Shown one piece after another: positions 26,194 to 35,003 of a stretch of DNA of 64,000 nt (its first letter is position 1; every line of letters begins with the position of its first letter). Made by a program: the position numbers and the translations under genes. The notes beneath the pieces were generated by a model. The model made no database searches, had not been told where the DNA came from, and was given only the letters and a program-made list of their open reading frames with translations. This DNA is from Chryseobacterium aahli (GTDB lineage: Bacteria > Bacteroidota > Bacteroidia > Flavobacteriales > Weeksellaceae), in assembly GCF_022699665.1 (NCBI RefSeq), contig NZ_JALDNB010000010.1, positions 124,001 to 188,000 on the forward strand. The letters run 5' to 3'.

Positions 26194-26970
26194 ATGGCAA
26201 AAATCACCGAAATTTCAGTCGAAGAAAAATTAAGAGCTTTATACGATTTGCAAATCATCGATTCAAGATTGGACGAGATCCGAAATACAAGAGGAGAGTT
26301 GCCAATCGAAGTTGAAGATCTTGAAATCGAGATTGAAGGCCTAGAAAAAAGAGCGGAAAAATTTCATGCAGAGATTAAAGAGCAGAATGATCAGATCAGC
26401 AACAAAAATGAAGTGATCAACCATGCAAAATCTTTAATCGAAAAATACAAATCTCAACAGGATAACGTAAGAAACAATAAAGAATTTGAAGCTTTAGGAA
26501 AAGAAATTGAATATCAAGAACTTGAAATTCAACTTTCTGACAAAAGAATCAAAGAATTTGGAGCTAAAATCGGTCACAAAGAAGAAACTCTGAATGAGTT
26601 GAATACTAAAATCGAAAATCTTAAAAACCACCTAAAATTCAAAAAAGAAGAATTGGAAGGTTTGATTTCTGAAACTCAAAAAGAAGAAGATTATCTGATC
26701 ACAAAATCTGAAGAATTTGCTTCTAAAATCGACGAAAGATTATTGGCGTCTTACCACAGAATCAGAACAAACTCTTCTACAGGTCTTGCTGTAGTAGGTC
26801 TTGAAAGAGGTGCTCCGAAAGGATCTTTCTTCACAATTCCACCACAAAAGCAAATGGAAATTGCTCAGAGAAAGAAAATTATCATCGATGAACATTCAGG
26901 AAAAATTCTTGTTGACGACGAGTTGGTAAACGAAGAAACTGAAAAAATGAATTCTATCATCAAGTTTTAA
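26194..26970 (+). CDS. Coiled-coil protein of the COG1579/CT398 family, zinc ribbon lost
   Basis: A 258-aa protein. Residues about 10-185 form a long antiparallel coiled coil, charged and rich in E and K. The tail (205-245) aligns with the C4 zinc ribbon of COG1579 proteins: the IPPQ landmark (215-218) and KKIII...GKILVDDELV are preserved. Where the family has two CxxC pairs, this protein has P208/S211 and D232/S235, and the whole protein contains no cysteine. It follows the nif3-like gene by 2 bases and ends at a strong terminator. Family function is unknown; links to flagellar or nucleic-acid transactions in other phyla do not transfer. Confidence 0.85.
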   Translation: MAKITEISVEEKLRALYDLQIIDSRLDEIRNTRGELPIEVEDLEIEIEGLEKRAEKFHAEIKEQNDQISNKNEVINHAKSLIEKYKSQQDNVRNNKEFEALGKEIEYQELEIQLSDKRIKEFGAKIGHKEETLNELNTKIENLKNHLKFKKEELEGLISETQKEEDYLITKSEEFASKIDERLLASYHRIRTNSSTGLAVVGLERGAPKGSFFTIPPQKQMEIAQRKKIIIDEHSGKILVDDELVNEETEKMNSIIKF

Positions 26971-26991
26971 TTAAAACTTTTTATAAAATAG

Positions 26992-27022
26992 AAACGGCTT
27001 CAAATTTTTGAAGCCGTTTTTT
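26992..27022 (+). terminator. Terminator after the nif3 operon
   Basis: AAACGGCTTCAAA / TTTGAAGCCGTTT with a short loop and seven T. Confidence 0.88.
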
Positions 27023-27053
27023 TAGGTCTGAACTTTTCGATGACAAAATTATA

Positions 27054-27110
27054 ATTCCCCTCTTTTGTAGGGGGAGCAAAAATTTTGAAGAAATTTTTGC
27101 CGGGGTGGTT
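27054..27110. repeat. Intergenic dispersed repeat unit (palindromic)
   Basis: A G-rich block unlike its AT-rich surroundings. It holds CCCC...GGGGG flanks at 27057-27074, a perfect 10-bp hairpin GCAAAAATTT / AAATTTTTGC (27076-27085 and 27091-27100) with a TGAAG loop, and CGGGGTGGTT. From memory, this CCCCTC...GGGGTGGTT layout recurs between genes in Chryseobacterium and Flavobacterium genomes. Only one copy is in this window, so its repeat status is inferred. Confidence 0.55.
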
Positions 27111-27199
27111 TTATTTTACCTGTTTAACAATCTTCATACTTTTTAAGTCTTATTAAATTTAATTTCGGATAAAACAATTCGTGCAATTAATGTTTAAAC

Positions 27200-27231
27200 C
27201 AAAAAAAACCGCTTCAAAAACTGAAACGGTT
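27200..27231 (-). terminator. Terminator after the acyl-CoA ligase gene
   Basis: AACCGCTTC / GAAACGGTT (one mismatch) around AAAAACT. On the minus strand it is followed by a run of T from the A run at 27200-27208. Confidence 0.75.
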
Positions 27232-27239
27232 CATTTATT

Positions 27240-29018
27240 TTAATTGTGATGACCATACATCTTGTCATACAGATCTTTGAACTTCTCTTTTACCGCCTTT
27301 CTTTTCAGTTTGAGGGTAGGAGTCAAAAGTCCTGCTTCAATGCTCCATACCTCCGGAGTAAGTTCAATTTTCTTGATCTGTTCCCAGTTTCCTAAATGCT
27401 CGTTAATACCTTCGATTTCTTTTTCAATTCTTTCTTTCAGTTCAGGACTACTTGCAATTTCCTGCGGAGTAGAGCCGATGTTGAGGTTATTTCTCATTGC
27501 CCAATTTTTAGCAAATTCAAAATCTGGCTGTACAAATGCGCATGGCATTTTTTCACCATCACCAACTACCATTACCTGTTCGATAAATTTCGAAGCTTTG
27601 GCTAAATTTTCAATCGTTTGCGGAGCAATGTATTTTCCACCGGAAGTTTTAAACATTTCTTTCTTGCGATCGGTGATCTGTAAAAATCCTTCGCTGTCGA
27701 TGTGTCCGATGTCTCCCGTTTTGAAAAATCCATCTTCTGTGAATGTTTCTTTTGTTTGTTCCTCGTTTTTAAAATAGCTTTTAAATACAGAAGGACCTTT
27801 CACTGTAATTTCACCGTCTTCCTGAATTTTTACGGTTAAATTATCCAAAGGATGTCCTACAGTTCCCACTTTCATTTTTCCAAATGAATTTACAGAAATA
27901 ACTGGTGAAGTTTCCGTCAAACCATATCCTTCAAGAATAGGAATCCCTGCATTTTGGAACATTAAATTTAATCTTGTTGATAAAGCTGCAGAACCCGAAA
28001 CCAAAGTGATGATTTCACCGCCCAAACCTTCTCTCCATTTTTTGAAAACCAGTTTGTCAGCGATGATTTCAGAAAGACCTGACGGTTTTGAAACCTCTTT
28101 TTTCTTTTGAATTAAATTTAAAGCCCAGAAGAATATTTTTTGTTTAAATCCGCCTGCTGATGAACCTGTATTGTAAATTTTATCATAAACTTTTTCTACC
28201 AAACGAGGTACTACACTCATATAATGAGGTTTTATTTCTTTTACGTTTTCACCCATTTTTTCGATGCTTTCAGCAAAATAAATTGAGAAACCATTGTATT
28301 GGAAAAGATAAAAAAGCATTCTTTCAAAAATATGGCAAATAGGCAAAAAGCTCAATACTCTCGTATCTTTATAATCTAAGCTCTTCCTTTTTGGAATTCT
28401 CGGTATTGAACCCAAAACATTCGAAACAATATTTTCATGGGTTAGCATTACACCTTTTGGTTTCCCTGTAGTTCCGGAAGTATAAATTAAAGTAGCTAAA
28501 TCTTGAGTATTAATAGCTTTTGAAAGATCTTCCACCTCCATTTGTGTAGAATCATCTTCACCCAAATCGAGGATTTCCTTCCAATTGGCAGCTCCGGAAA
28601 TGTTATCAAATGTGAAAACACCTTGTAATGAAGCAACGTTGTGCTTGATTTTCATCACTTTAGCCAAAAGTTCTTTGTCAGAAACAAAGCAATATTTTAT
28701 TTCGGCATTATTGAATATAAACTCGTAATCTTCAGGTGAAATGCTTGGATAAACAGGCACCGAAACAACTCCGATTTGCGAAAGTCCAAGATCCATGATG
28801 GCCCATTCTGTACGAGAATTGGTAGTAATCAGCGCTATTTTATCTCCGGGTTTTATACCTAGTTTCAAAAGTCCTCTCGAAATTTTGTTTCCTTGGTTTA
28901 CAAACTCCTGAGTTGACGTCTTTATCCACTCGCCTTGATGTTTTGTAGCGAACATTACATCATTTGGGAGTTTTTCTAAAGCGTGGTGCGGTATATCGAA
29001 TAATCTTTTGATCGTCAT
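27240..29018 (-). CDS. Long-chain acyl-CoA synthetase (AMP-binding)
   Basis: A 592-aa adenylate-forming enzyme that activates fatty acids with ATP and CoA at the inner membrane. The P-loop motif is YTSGTTGKPKG (179-189); EGYGLTETSPV and the hinge TGDIGHIDSEGFLQITDRKKEMFKTSGGKY are further family motifs, split here by position at about 395 and 460. The start at 29018 (MTIKRLFDIPHH) is chosen because an in-frame ATG at 29075 would add a lysine/tyrosine-rich, non-conserved extension. It is divergent from an acyl-CoA dehydrogenase, so the pair fits fatty-acid activation and beta-oxidation. Symbol fadD is plausible, but paralogs are common in this group. Confidence 0.9.
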   Translation of the reverse strand: MTIKRLFDIPHHALEKLPNDVMFATKHQGEWIKTSTQEFVNQGNKISRGLLKLGIKPGDKIALITTNSRTEWAIMDLGLSQIGVVSVPVYPSISPEDYEFIFNNAEIKYCFVSDKELLAKVMKIKHNVASLQGVFTFDNISGAANWKEILDLGEDDSTQMEVEDLSKAINTQDLATLIYTSGTTGKPKGVMLTHENIVSNVLGSIPRIPKRKSLDYKDTRVLSFLPICHIFERMLFYLFQYNGFSIYFAESIEKMGENVKEIKPHYMSVVPRLVEKVYDKIYNTGSSAGGFKQKIFFWALNLIQKKKEVSKPSGLSEIIADKLVFKKWREGLGGEIITLVSGSAALSTRLNLMFQNAGIPILEGYGLTETSPVISVNSFGKMKVGTVGHPLDNLTVKIQEDGEITVKGPSVFKSYFKNEEQTKETFTEDGFFKTGDIGHIDSEGFLQITDRKKEMFKTSGGKYIAPQTIENLAKASKFIEQVMVVGDGEKMPCAFVQPDFEFAKNWAMRNNLNIGSTPQEIASSPELKERIEKEIEGINEHLGNWEQIKKIELTPEVWSIEAGLLTPTLKLKRKAVKEKFKDLYDKMYGHHN

Positions 29019-29161
29019 AATTGTTAAATATTTAATATAGGATTTTAAATATAAGCATTTTTGTAAAAATAACATAAATCTGTTTACAAATCACAATTGT
29101 TAATTTTTTTTTCAGATTTGACTAAAAAGTATTAATTTACGACCATCTAATTATAATTTTT

Positions 29162-30301
29162 ATGGACTTTAATTTATCCGAAGAACAGCTGATGATTCAG
29201 CAGGCAGCAAGAGATTTTGCACAGAACGAACTATTACCAGAAGTAATTGAAAGAGACCGTGATCAAAAATTTCCTACTGAGCAAGTAAAGAAAATGGGCG
29301 AAATGGGACTTTTGGGAATGATGGTTGATCCTAAGTACGGCGGTGCCGGTATGGACAGCGTTTCTTACGTTTTGGCAATGGAGGAAATCGCAAAAATCGA
29401 TGCTTCTGCAGCAGTTGTAATGTCTGTAAATAACTCATTAGTTTGTGCTGGTTTAGAAAAATATGCTTCTGAAGAGCAAAAAGTAAAATATCTTACACCA
29501 CTAGCAAGCGGTCAGGTAATCGGAGCATTTGCATTATCTGAGCCGGAAGCAGGTTCTGATGCGACTTCTCAAAAAACTACAGCTGAAGACAAAGGTGACT
29601 ACTATCTTTTAAATGGTGTGAAAAACTGGATCACCAATGGAGGTACGGCTACTTATTATATTGTAATCGCTCAGACAGATCCTGAGAAAAAACATAAAGG
29701 AATCAACGCTTTTATCGTAGAAAGAGGTTGGGAAGGTTTTGAAATCGGACCAAAAGAAGACAAATTGGGAATTAGAGGAAGTGATACACATTCTTTGCTT
29801 TTCAACAACGTAAAAGTGCCTAAAGAAAACAGAATCGGTGAAGACGGTTTCGGATTCAACTTTGCAATGGCTGTTTTGAATGGTGGTAGAATAGGGATTG
29901 CTTCTCAGGCTTTAGGGATTGCTTCAGGAGCTTACGAAATGGCTCTGAAATATGCTAAAACCAGAAAAGCTTTCAAAACTGAAATTATCAATCACCAGGC
30001 GATTGCCTTCAAATTGGCAGATATGGCAACTCAGATTACGGCGGCAAGAATGCTTTGTTTTAAAGCGGCTGTAGAAAAAGATGCAGGAAAAGACATTTCT
30101 GAAATCGGAGCAATGGCTAAATTATATTCGTCTCAGGTTGCGATGGATACCACCATTGAAGCAGTTCAGATTCACGGTGGATACGGATATGTAAAAGAAT
30201 ACCATGTAGAAAGATTGATGAGAGATGCAAAAATCACTCAAATTTATGAAGGAACTTCTGAAATCCAAAGAATTGTGATTTCTAGAAGTATTGCAAAATA
30301 A
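29162..30301 (+). CDS. Acyl-CoA dehydrogenase (short/medium-chain type)
   Basis: A 379-aa FAD flavoprotein of normal family length. It starts MDFNLSEEQLMIQ and has FALSEPEAGSDA for FAD/substrate binding, WITNGGTATYYIV, the second signature QIHGGYGYVKEYHVERLMRDAKI, and the catalytic-base region IYEGTSEIQRIVI with the Glu of YEGTSE. It removes two hydrogens at C2-C3 of acyl-CoA in the first step of beta-oxidation, passing electrons to ETF. It is divergent from the acyl-CoA ligase gene. Chain-length preference cannot be read, although this form resembles butyryl-CoA dehydrogenases. Confidence 0.92.
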   Translation: MDFNLSEEQLMIQQAARDFAQNELLPEVIERDRDQKFPTEQVKKMGEMGLLGMMVDPKYGGAGMDSVSYVLAMEEIAKIDASAAVVMSVNNSLVCAGLEKYASEEQKVKYLTPLASGQVIGAFALSEPEAGSDATSQKTTAEDKGDYYLLNGVKNWITNGGTATYYIVIAQTDPEKKHKGINAFIVERGWEGFEIGPKEDKLGIRGSDTHSLLFNNVKVPKENRIGEDGFGFNFAMAVLNGGRIGIASQALGIASGAYEMALKYAKTRKAFKTEIINHQAIAFKLADMATQITAARMLCFKAAVEKDAGKDISEIGAMAKLYSSQVAMDTTIEAVQIHGGYGYVKEYHVERLMRDAKITQIYEGTSEIQRIVISRSIAK

Positions 30302-30336
30302 TATCTTTAAATTTAAGGGCACTAATATATCTTAGT

Positions 30337-30702
30337 ATGAAAAAATCTTGGTTAATCACTTTAGGAGTAGTTTTACTTCTCGTGGGAGTTTTTATCTGGT
30401 ATAAATTTTTCTTCGTTTTCGGAGAAGGAGTGAAATCCGGATATCTGAATTATGCCATCAATAAAGGCTATGTTTTTAAAACATACGAGGGTAAACTGAT
30501 TCAGGAAGGTTTTGGAAGAGGAAAAACCGGAACTGTAACAAGTTACGAGTTTGAGTTTTCTGTAACGGATCCTGAAATTTTCAAACAGCTGGAACTCAAC
30601 AGTGGTAAAACTTTTGATCTTCATTACAAAGAATACAACGGAACTTTGCCTTGGAGAGGGAACACAAAGTATGTTGTTGATAAAATAGTGAACATGAAAT
30701 AA
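30337..30702 (+). CDS. Small membrane-anchored protein of unknown function
   Basis: A 121-aa protein with one N-terminal membrane helix (about 4-26, ending WYKFFFVFGEGVKSGYL) and a soluble domain of about 90 residues containing GYVFKTYEGKLIQEGFGRG and LHYKEYNGTLPWRGNTKY. The layout matches a conserved Bacteroidota family that databases sometimes mislabel as 6-phosphogluconate dehydrogenase; I see no dinucleotide-binding fold to support that name. It lies 35 bases after the acyl-CoA dehydrogenase gene and before a terminator, so the two may form one transcript. The function is unknown. Confidence 0.7.
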   Translation: MKKSWLITLGVVLLLVGVFIWYKFFFVFGEGVKSGYLNYAINKGYVFKTYEGKLIQEGFGRGKTGTVTSYEFEFSVTDPEIFKQLELNSGKTFDLHYKEYNGTLPWRGNTKYVVDKIVNMK

Positions 30703-30706
30703 TCAT

Positions 30707-30734
30707 AAAAGGCTCTCGCATTGAGAGCCTTTTA
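30707..30734 (+). terminator. Terminator
   Basis: AAAAGGCTCTC / GAGAGCCTTTT with a GCATT loop, directly after the small membrane protein gene. Confidence 0.83.
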
Positions 30735-30925
30735 CTTTACACCAAATCACAAATATTAATATATGAAAACTATTAATTTCTTTATTGTTTTGATTCAAAT
30801 TTTTGAATAAGGTTAAATCTTGTTTAAATTTTTTTTCTCTTTTGAAATTTTGATAAAACAAATTTAGTATGAATATTAATTCTAATATAAAATCTTGCCT
30901 TAAAATTTAATTAAAACTTTTCTAA

Positions 30926-31861
30926 TTAATTAGAATCATTCCCAGGGAGATTTTTGTTTTTCTTTTTATAAAAGTAGTAGGCAATTCCTGCGATCAAAAA
31001 CAAAGGCCAAAGCGGAAGAATGAATAAGAATATTGAAGTGATGACGTTCCAACCAGAGGAAACAGCTGCCAGAGATTGTGCTCCGAAGCCTTCAGGTTTT
31101 TCCTTTACAGCAAGACTTTCATTGTCTCCATATATAGTTATTTCTACGTCACATAAAGTATTGTTCACGAAATCCTGACCGCTGATATCAATTCCTTTAT
31201 TTTCAATTTCTCCAATGTTGTAGCTCAGATCTTCCATTAGATAATCGAACTTTTGAATCGGAACTTTTACTTTAAGGTAAGCGATTTTTTTGTCGTTGTT
31301 ATTTAAAGAAATGTTTTCACTTTTGATGAAGCCATCATATTTTTTAACTTGTTCTTTTACGATTTCTTTTGCGGTTTCGGCATCATTTACTTTTAATTCC
31401 AAAATTCCGGTTTTTGTCATTTTGTTTTTTGAAACAATTTGTTCGTAATTTTTATTTTTCGGTTTGTCCTTGTAGATGATTTTGGTTTCTTTAATGATTT
31501 TCGGTGCCGGAACATTGACTACGATTTTTTCGGAATTTTTGTTCAAAGAATCTTTCTTTTCAATTTTAGACTCCAATTTTATATTGGCAATTTTATCTGA
31601 AATAGAGTCAACACTTTTAGACGTTGATTCTATAATTTTGGTTGCATTGCTTTTTGTTTTTTCAAAATCTTTAATTTTAATGCTTGCAGAATCGAAAACA
31701 GCTTCTGCTTCATTGCTTACACTTTTTGCTTTATCACTAATATCTGTCGTCATGCTATCAACAGAATTTAGTGATTTTTCTAATTGAGAATTTGTTGCTT
31801 CACCTTTTTTACACATCGTGAAACTGGTCGCTGTTGCTAATAATAAGATATACTTTTTCAT
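30926..31861 (-). CDS. DUF4349 lipoprotein
   Basis: A 311-aa envelope protein. The signal peptide ends at a lipobox-like Cys17 (MKKYILLLATATSFTMC). Residues about 25-110 are a Ser/Lys/Glu-rich helical region. The DUF4349 core (about 145-265) starts KTGILELKVNDAETAKEIV and contains KKYDGFIKSENIS and VKVPIQKFDYLM. One membrane helix closes the chain (about 280-303) before a short basic tail. DUF4349 proteins are thought to sit in the envelope with a long periplasmic coil; their function is unknown. The gene is a lone unit convergent with the preceding terminator. Confidence 0.82.
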   Translation of the reverse strand: MKKYILLLATATSFTMCKKGEATNSQLEKSLNSVDSMTTDISDKAKSVSNEAEAVFDSASIKIKDFEKTKSNATKIIESTSKSVDSISDKIANIKLESKIEKKDSLNKNSEKIVVNVPAPKIIKETKIIYKDKPKNKNYEQIVSKNKMTKTGILELKVNDAETAKEIVKEQVKKYDGFIKSENISLNNNDKKIAYLKVKVPIQKFDYLMEDLSYNIGEIENKGIDISGQDFVNNTLCDVEITIYGDNESLAVKEKPEGFGAQSLAAVSSGWNVITSIFLFILPLWPLFLIAGIAYYFYKKKNKNLPGNDSN

Positions 31862-32055
31862 AACATTAATTTTTTTGTTGAAATAAAATTATAAGGTTAT
31901 CTTCAGCGAAATTTGTAAAAGAAATGTATGATTTTGGTAAAGTTTTATGTTGTTGATAATCAGTTTTTTGTAAAATAAATAGAGTTATTTTACAAAGAAA
32001 ATGTTAAATGTTAAAAATGTTAAAAAAAAATATTCATTATAAATATAATAATATT

Positions 32056-32063
32056 TACCTTTG
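32056..32063 (+). promoter_or_regulatory. -7 promoter element (TACCTTTG)
   Basis: A perfect TAnnTTTG box 26 bases before the ATG at 32082. No TTG is visible at the expected -33 distance. Its position makes the earlier in-frame ATG at 32061 impossible as a start, because that codon overlaps the box. Confidence 0.5.
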
Positions 32064-32081
32064 CTTTTTGAGATTTTAATA

Positions 32082-32576
32082 ATGAAACATACTTTCTTAT
32101 TGGTTTTGTCGTTTTTAATTGGTTCTGCAGAATTTAGCTGTAGAAGTGTTTCTATGGCAAATAATGAATTAAAAGCTGAATCAATAATGAATGAGCCCCA
32201 AGGTAATGTTGAGTTTTCAGAGGTGAGAAGATTAAATCGTGAGGTTCAATTAAATGATTTTCTGATAATAAAAGACTTTAGCGAAACCGTTAAATTATAT
32301 GGTAAATTAGCAGATAAAAGATTTTCTCGATCAGCGCCTATTCCAACTCTTGAGGAGAATGAATTTTTTCTGTTGCTAAAGCCAATAATGAAAAAACAAC
32401 CTTTTGGAGATTTTGAAGTGACAAAAATGGAAATGAAAGGTTCTGTATTGAATGTTTATTATAAAGAAATAAGCAATGAAGAGTATTTATTAAACAAACA
32501 AAAAGATCCTATATTGATACTGAGAGTAAACGGAATTGCTCCGTCAGGTGTCAAACTAATAAATTTAAATAAATAG
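32082..32576 (+). CDS. Exported PrcB-like protein encoded before a secreted protease
   Basis: A 164-aa exported protein starting at 32082 (MKHTFLLVLSFLIGSAEFSC). The hydrophobic leader ends at a cysteine in a weak lipobox (EFSC), so it could be a lipoprotein. The C-terminal 80 residues, with QPFGDFEVTKMEMKGSVLN, VYYKE and a final ILILRVNG strand, resemble the PrcB domain, the small partner of the Treponema dentilisin protease complex. That match is by eye and tentative. The next gene, 20 bases on and in the same direction, encodes a secreted metzincin protease, so the two are probably co-transcribed, and a chaperone or inhibitor role is plausible. Confidence 0.55.
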   Translation: MKHTFLLVLSFLIGSAEFSCRSVSMANNELKAESIMNEPQGNVEFSEVRRLNREVQLNDFLIIKDFSETVKLYGKLADKRFSRSAPIPTLEENEFFLLLKPIMKKQPFGDFEVTKMEMKGSVLNVYYKEISNEEYLLNKQKDPILILRVNGIAPSGVKLINLNK

Positions 32577-32596
32577 TAATAATAATTATTTTAAAT

Positions 32597-34954
32597 ATGA
32601 AGAAAAAAATACTCATTCTGAGCAGTTTGCTGGTTTTTTCTGCAGCGGGCTTTGCACAGCAAAATAATTGGAAAAAGTTGACTTCTAAAGTTGAAACAGA
32701 GGTTCGGGAGAACAACGTAAGACTTTCTGATTACACTCTTTTCACATTAAATGTGGCTGATATTCAAAATCAGTTAAAAAATGCTCCGGACAGAAGTGCA
32801 TATCCTTCCCAAAAAGGTATTCTTCTGAACTTCCCAAATATTGAGGGAGGTTTTGATACATATGAGGTTTATGAATCATCTACAATGCATCCTGACCTTC
32901 AGAATAGATATTCTGATATTAAATCTTATTTAGGATACAAAAAAGGGGATAAATCATCACAAATCAGATTTACCGTAGATCCTTATTTCGGATTTAATGG
33001 TATGATGAGAAGTGAAAGCGGAATTTACTATCTTGATTCTCATACAACAGACAATAAAGTCTATAAAATGTATGACAGAAAAAAGGCTACTTCTTTAAAC
33101 CAATTTGAATGTCTTTTCAATGGCGACAGTGATTTAAAAGATGCTGCACTTAATTCTCAAAAAACAGTAGTTGATGGGCTTAATAGAAAATACAGACTTT
33201 CTATCACAACAACTATAGAATATACAGCATATATCGCTGGAGTTGCTGGAGTAGGAACAGGAACTGATGCTCAGAAAAAAGCAGCTGTTCTTGCAGCGGT
33301 AAACTTAGCGGTTACACGTCTTAACGAAGTTTTTGAAAGAGATATTTCGGTTAGACTACAGCTTATTGCTAATACTGATGCTTTGTTCTTTATCAGTACA
33401 GATACTTTTGATACTCTTGATGCTGGTCAAATGCTTAATCAAAACATTACAGTGACCAACTCTGTAATTGGTGCTGCCAACTATGATATCGGGCATTTGT
33501 TTTTCAGAGCAACTGCTGGTAATGATAATGGATTAGCCGCTACACCGTCAATTTGTGGAAATAGCAAAGCAGGTGGTGTAACAGGTTCCGCAATCCCGGT
33601 TGGAGATCCTTTTGTGATTGACTTCGTTGCTCACGAAATGGGACACCAATTTGGAGCTATGCACACGCAAAACAACAATTGTAACAGAAATGTACCAACA
33701 ACAGTAGAACCAGGAAGTGCTAGTACTATCATGGGATATGCCGGAATTTGTGCACCAAACGTACAAAATAATAGTGATGCATATTTTCATTCTATTAGTA
33801 TTGCTGAGATGTATTTAAGATTGACTACAGGGGCTACATCAACTTGTGGTATTAAGACACCAACGTCAAATATTGAGCCGACTGTAGATGCAGGTTTAGA
33901 TAAAAGCATTCCGAAGAGCACACCTTTTATGTTGACTGCAACAGCTTCTGATCCAAATAGTGATCCGATTACATATACATGGGAGCAGATTGATGCTGGT
34001 GTTGCAACTCAACCGCCAGTGGCAACCAATACAGTAGGTCCTTTGTTTAGGTCTATTGCGCCTACAGTGTCTCCGTCAAGATACTTTCCAAAATTATCAG
34101 TTATAGTAAATCCTGCTACTGTTAGTACTTGGGAAAGACTTTCATCTATTGCCAGGCCTTTAAATTTTTCAGTTCTTGTAAGAGATAATAATCCTGTAGG
34201 AGGACAAACGGCTCGAGATGATGTGAAATTGACTGTAGTAAGTACAGCTGGTCCATTTGTGGTAACTTCACAAAATACTGCCGGTGTAGTTTGGAATGAA
34301 GGTCAGGCACAAATTATTACTTGGGATGTTGCCAATACTACAGCTGCACCAGTAAGCACATCGAACGTTACGATTTTATTATCGAAAGACGGAGGTCTTA
34401 CATTCCCTACTGTTTTAGTTGCAAGTACACCAAATAATGGTTCGTATTCTTACACTGTACAAGGTGGTTTAGGAAATGTAACTAATGCTAGAATCATGGT
34501 GAAAGCGATAGACAATGTATTTTTAAATGTAAATTCACAAGGCTTTACAATCAATTCTTCTGCCGTAGTTATTCCTCCAGGAGGAGGAGGTAACCCTGGA
34601 GGTCCTGGTACGGGAGGACCTAGTAGTCCTGGATCTCAGTCTCCAGTCTTCCAAGGAATGATGATTTATCCTGTTCCTTCGAATGATGGCTATGTGTATA
34701 TTAAAACAGACTTCCCTCCAAAATTTGATGGAGACAGAAAACCAGCTCCATACAAAGTAACATACGAAGTATATGCAATGGATGGTAAATTAGTGGTGCC
34801 TAAGAAAACCAGACACATCTTCTCAAGAACTGTTGATAACAGAGTTGACGAGAAACTAGATTTAAGAGATCTTCCTACTGAAGCTTACATGATTCATGTA
34901 ACTGTGGATGACGAAAAAATTGTTAAAAAATTATTGATGCTTCACAAGAAGTAA
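32597..34954 (+). CDS. T9SS-exported metzincin metalloprotease (reprolysin-like)
   Basis: A 785-aa secreted zinc protease. Signal peptide MKKKILILSSLLVFSAAGFA; residues about 22-190 form a pro-domain; the catalytic domain carries HEMGHQFGAMH (346-356), so His346, His350 and His356 bind zinc and Glu347 is the base, followed by a Met-turn candidate STIMGYAG. Two Ig/PKD-like modules follow (about 430-550 and 555-655), then a Gly/Pro-rich linker (about 657-690) and a type A sorting domain (MIYPVPSNDGYVYIKTD). It should be exported by T9SS and stay surface-attached or be released. A PrcB-like gene lies directly upstream; a close paralog lies downstream. Confidence 0.92.
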   Translation: MKKKILILSSLLVFSAAGFAQQNNWKKLTSKVETEVRENNVRLSDYTLFTLNVADIQNQLKNAPDRSAYPSQKGILLNFPNIEGGFDTYEVYESSTMHPDLQNRYSDIKSYLGYKKGDKSSQIRFTVDPYFGFNGMMRSESGIYYLDSHTTDNKVYKMYDRKKATSLNQFECLFNGDSDLKDAALNSQKTVVDGLNRKYRLSITTTIEYTAYIAGVAGVGTGTDAQKKAAVLAAVNLAVTRLNEVFERDISVRLQLIANTDALFFISTDTFDTLDAGQMLNQNITVTNSVIGAANYDIGHLFFRATAGNDNGLAATPSICGNSKAGGVTGSAIPVGDPFVIDFVAHEMGHQFGAMHTQNNNCNRNVPTTVEPGSASTIMGYAGICAPNVQNNSDAYFHSISIAEMYLRLTTGATSTCGIKTPTSNIEPTVDAGLDKSIPKSTPFMLTATASDPNSDPITYTWEQIDAGVATQPPVATNTVGPLFRSIAPTVSPSRYFPKLSVIVNPATVSTWERLSSIARPLNFSVLVRDNNPVGGQTARDDVKLTVVSTAGPFVVTSQNTAGVVWNEGQAQIITWDVANTTAAPVSTSNVTILLSKDGGLTFPTVLVASTPNNGSYSYTVQGGLGNVTNARIMVKAIDNVFLNVNSQGFTINSSAVVIPPGGGGNPGGPGTGGPSSPGSQSPVFQGMMIYPVPSNDGYVYIKTDFPPKFDGDRKPAPYKVTYEVYAMDGKLVVPKKTRHIFSRTVDNRVDEKLDLRDLPTEAYMIHVTVDDEKIVKKLLMLHKK

Positions 34955-34974
34955 AATGTAATTAATATATGTAT

Positions 34975-35003
34975 AAAAAACCGTTCATAAGAACGGTTTT
35001 TTT
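34975..35003 (+). terminator. Terminator
   Basis: AAAAACCGTTC / GAACGGTTTTT with an ATAA loop and a T run. Confidence 0.87.
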
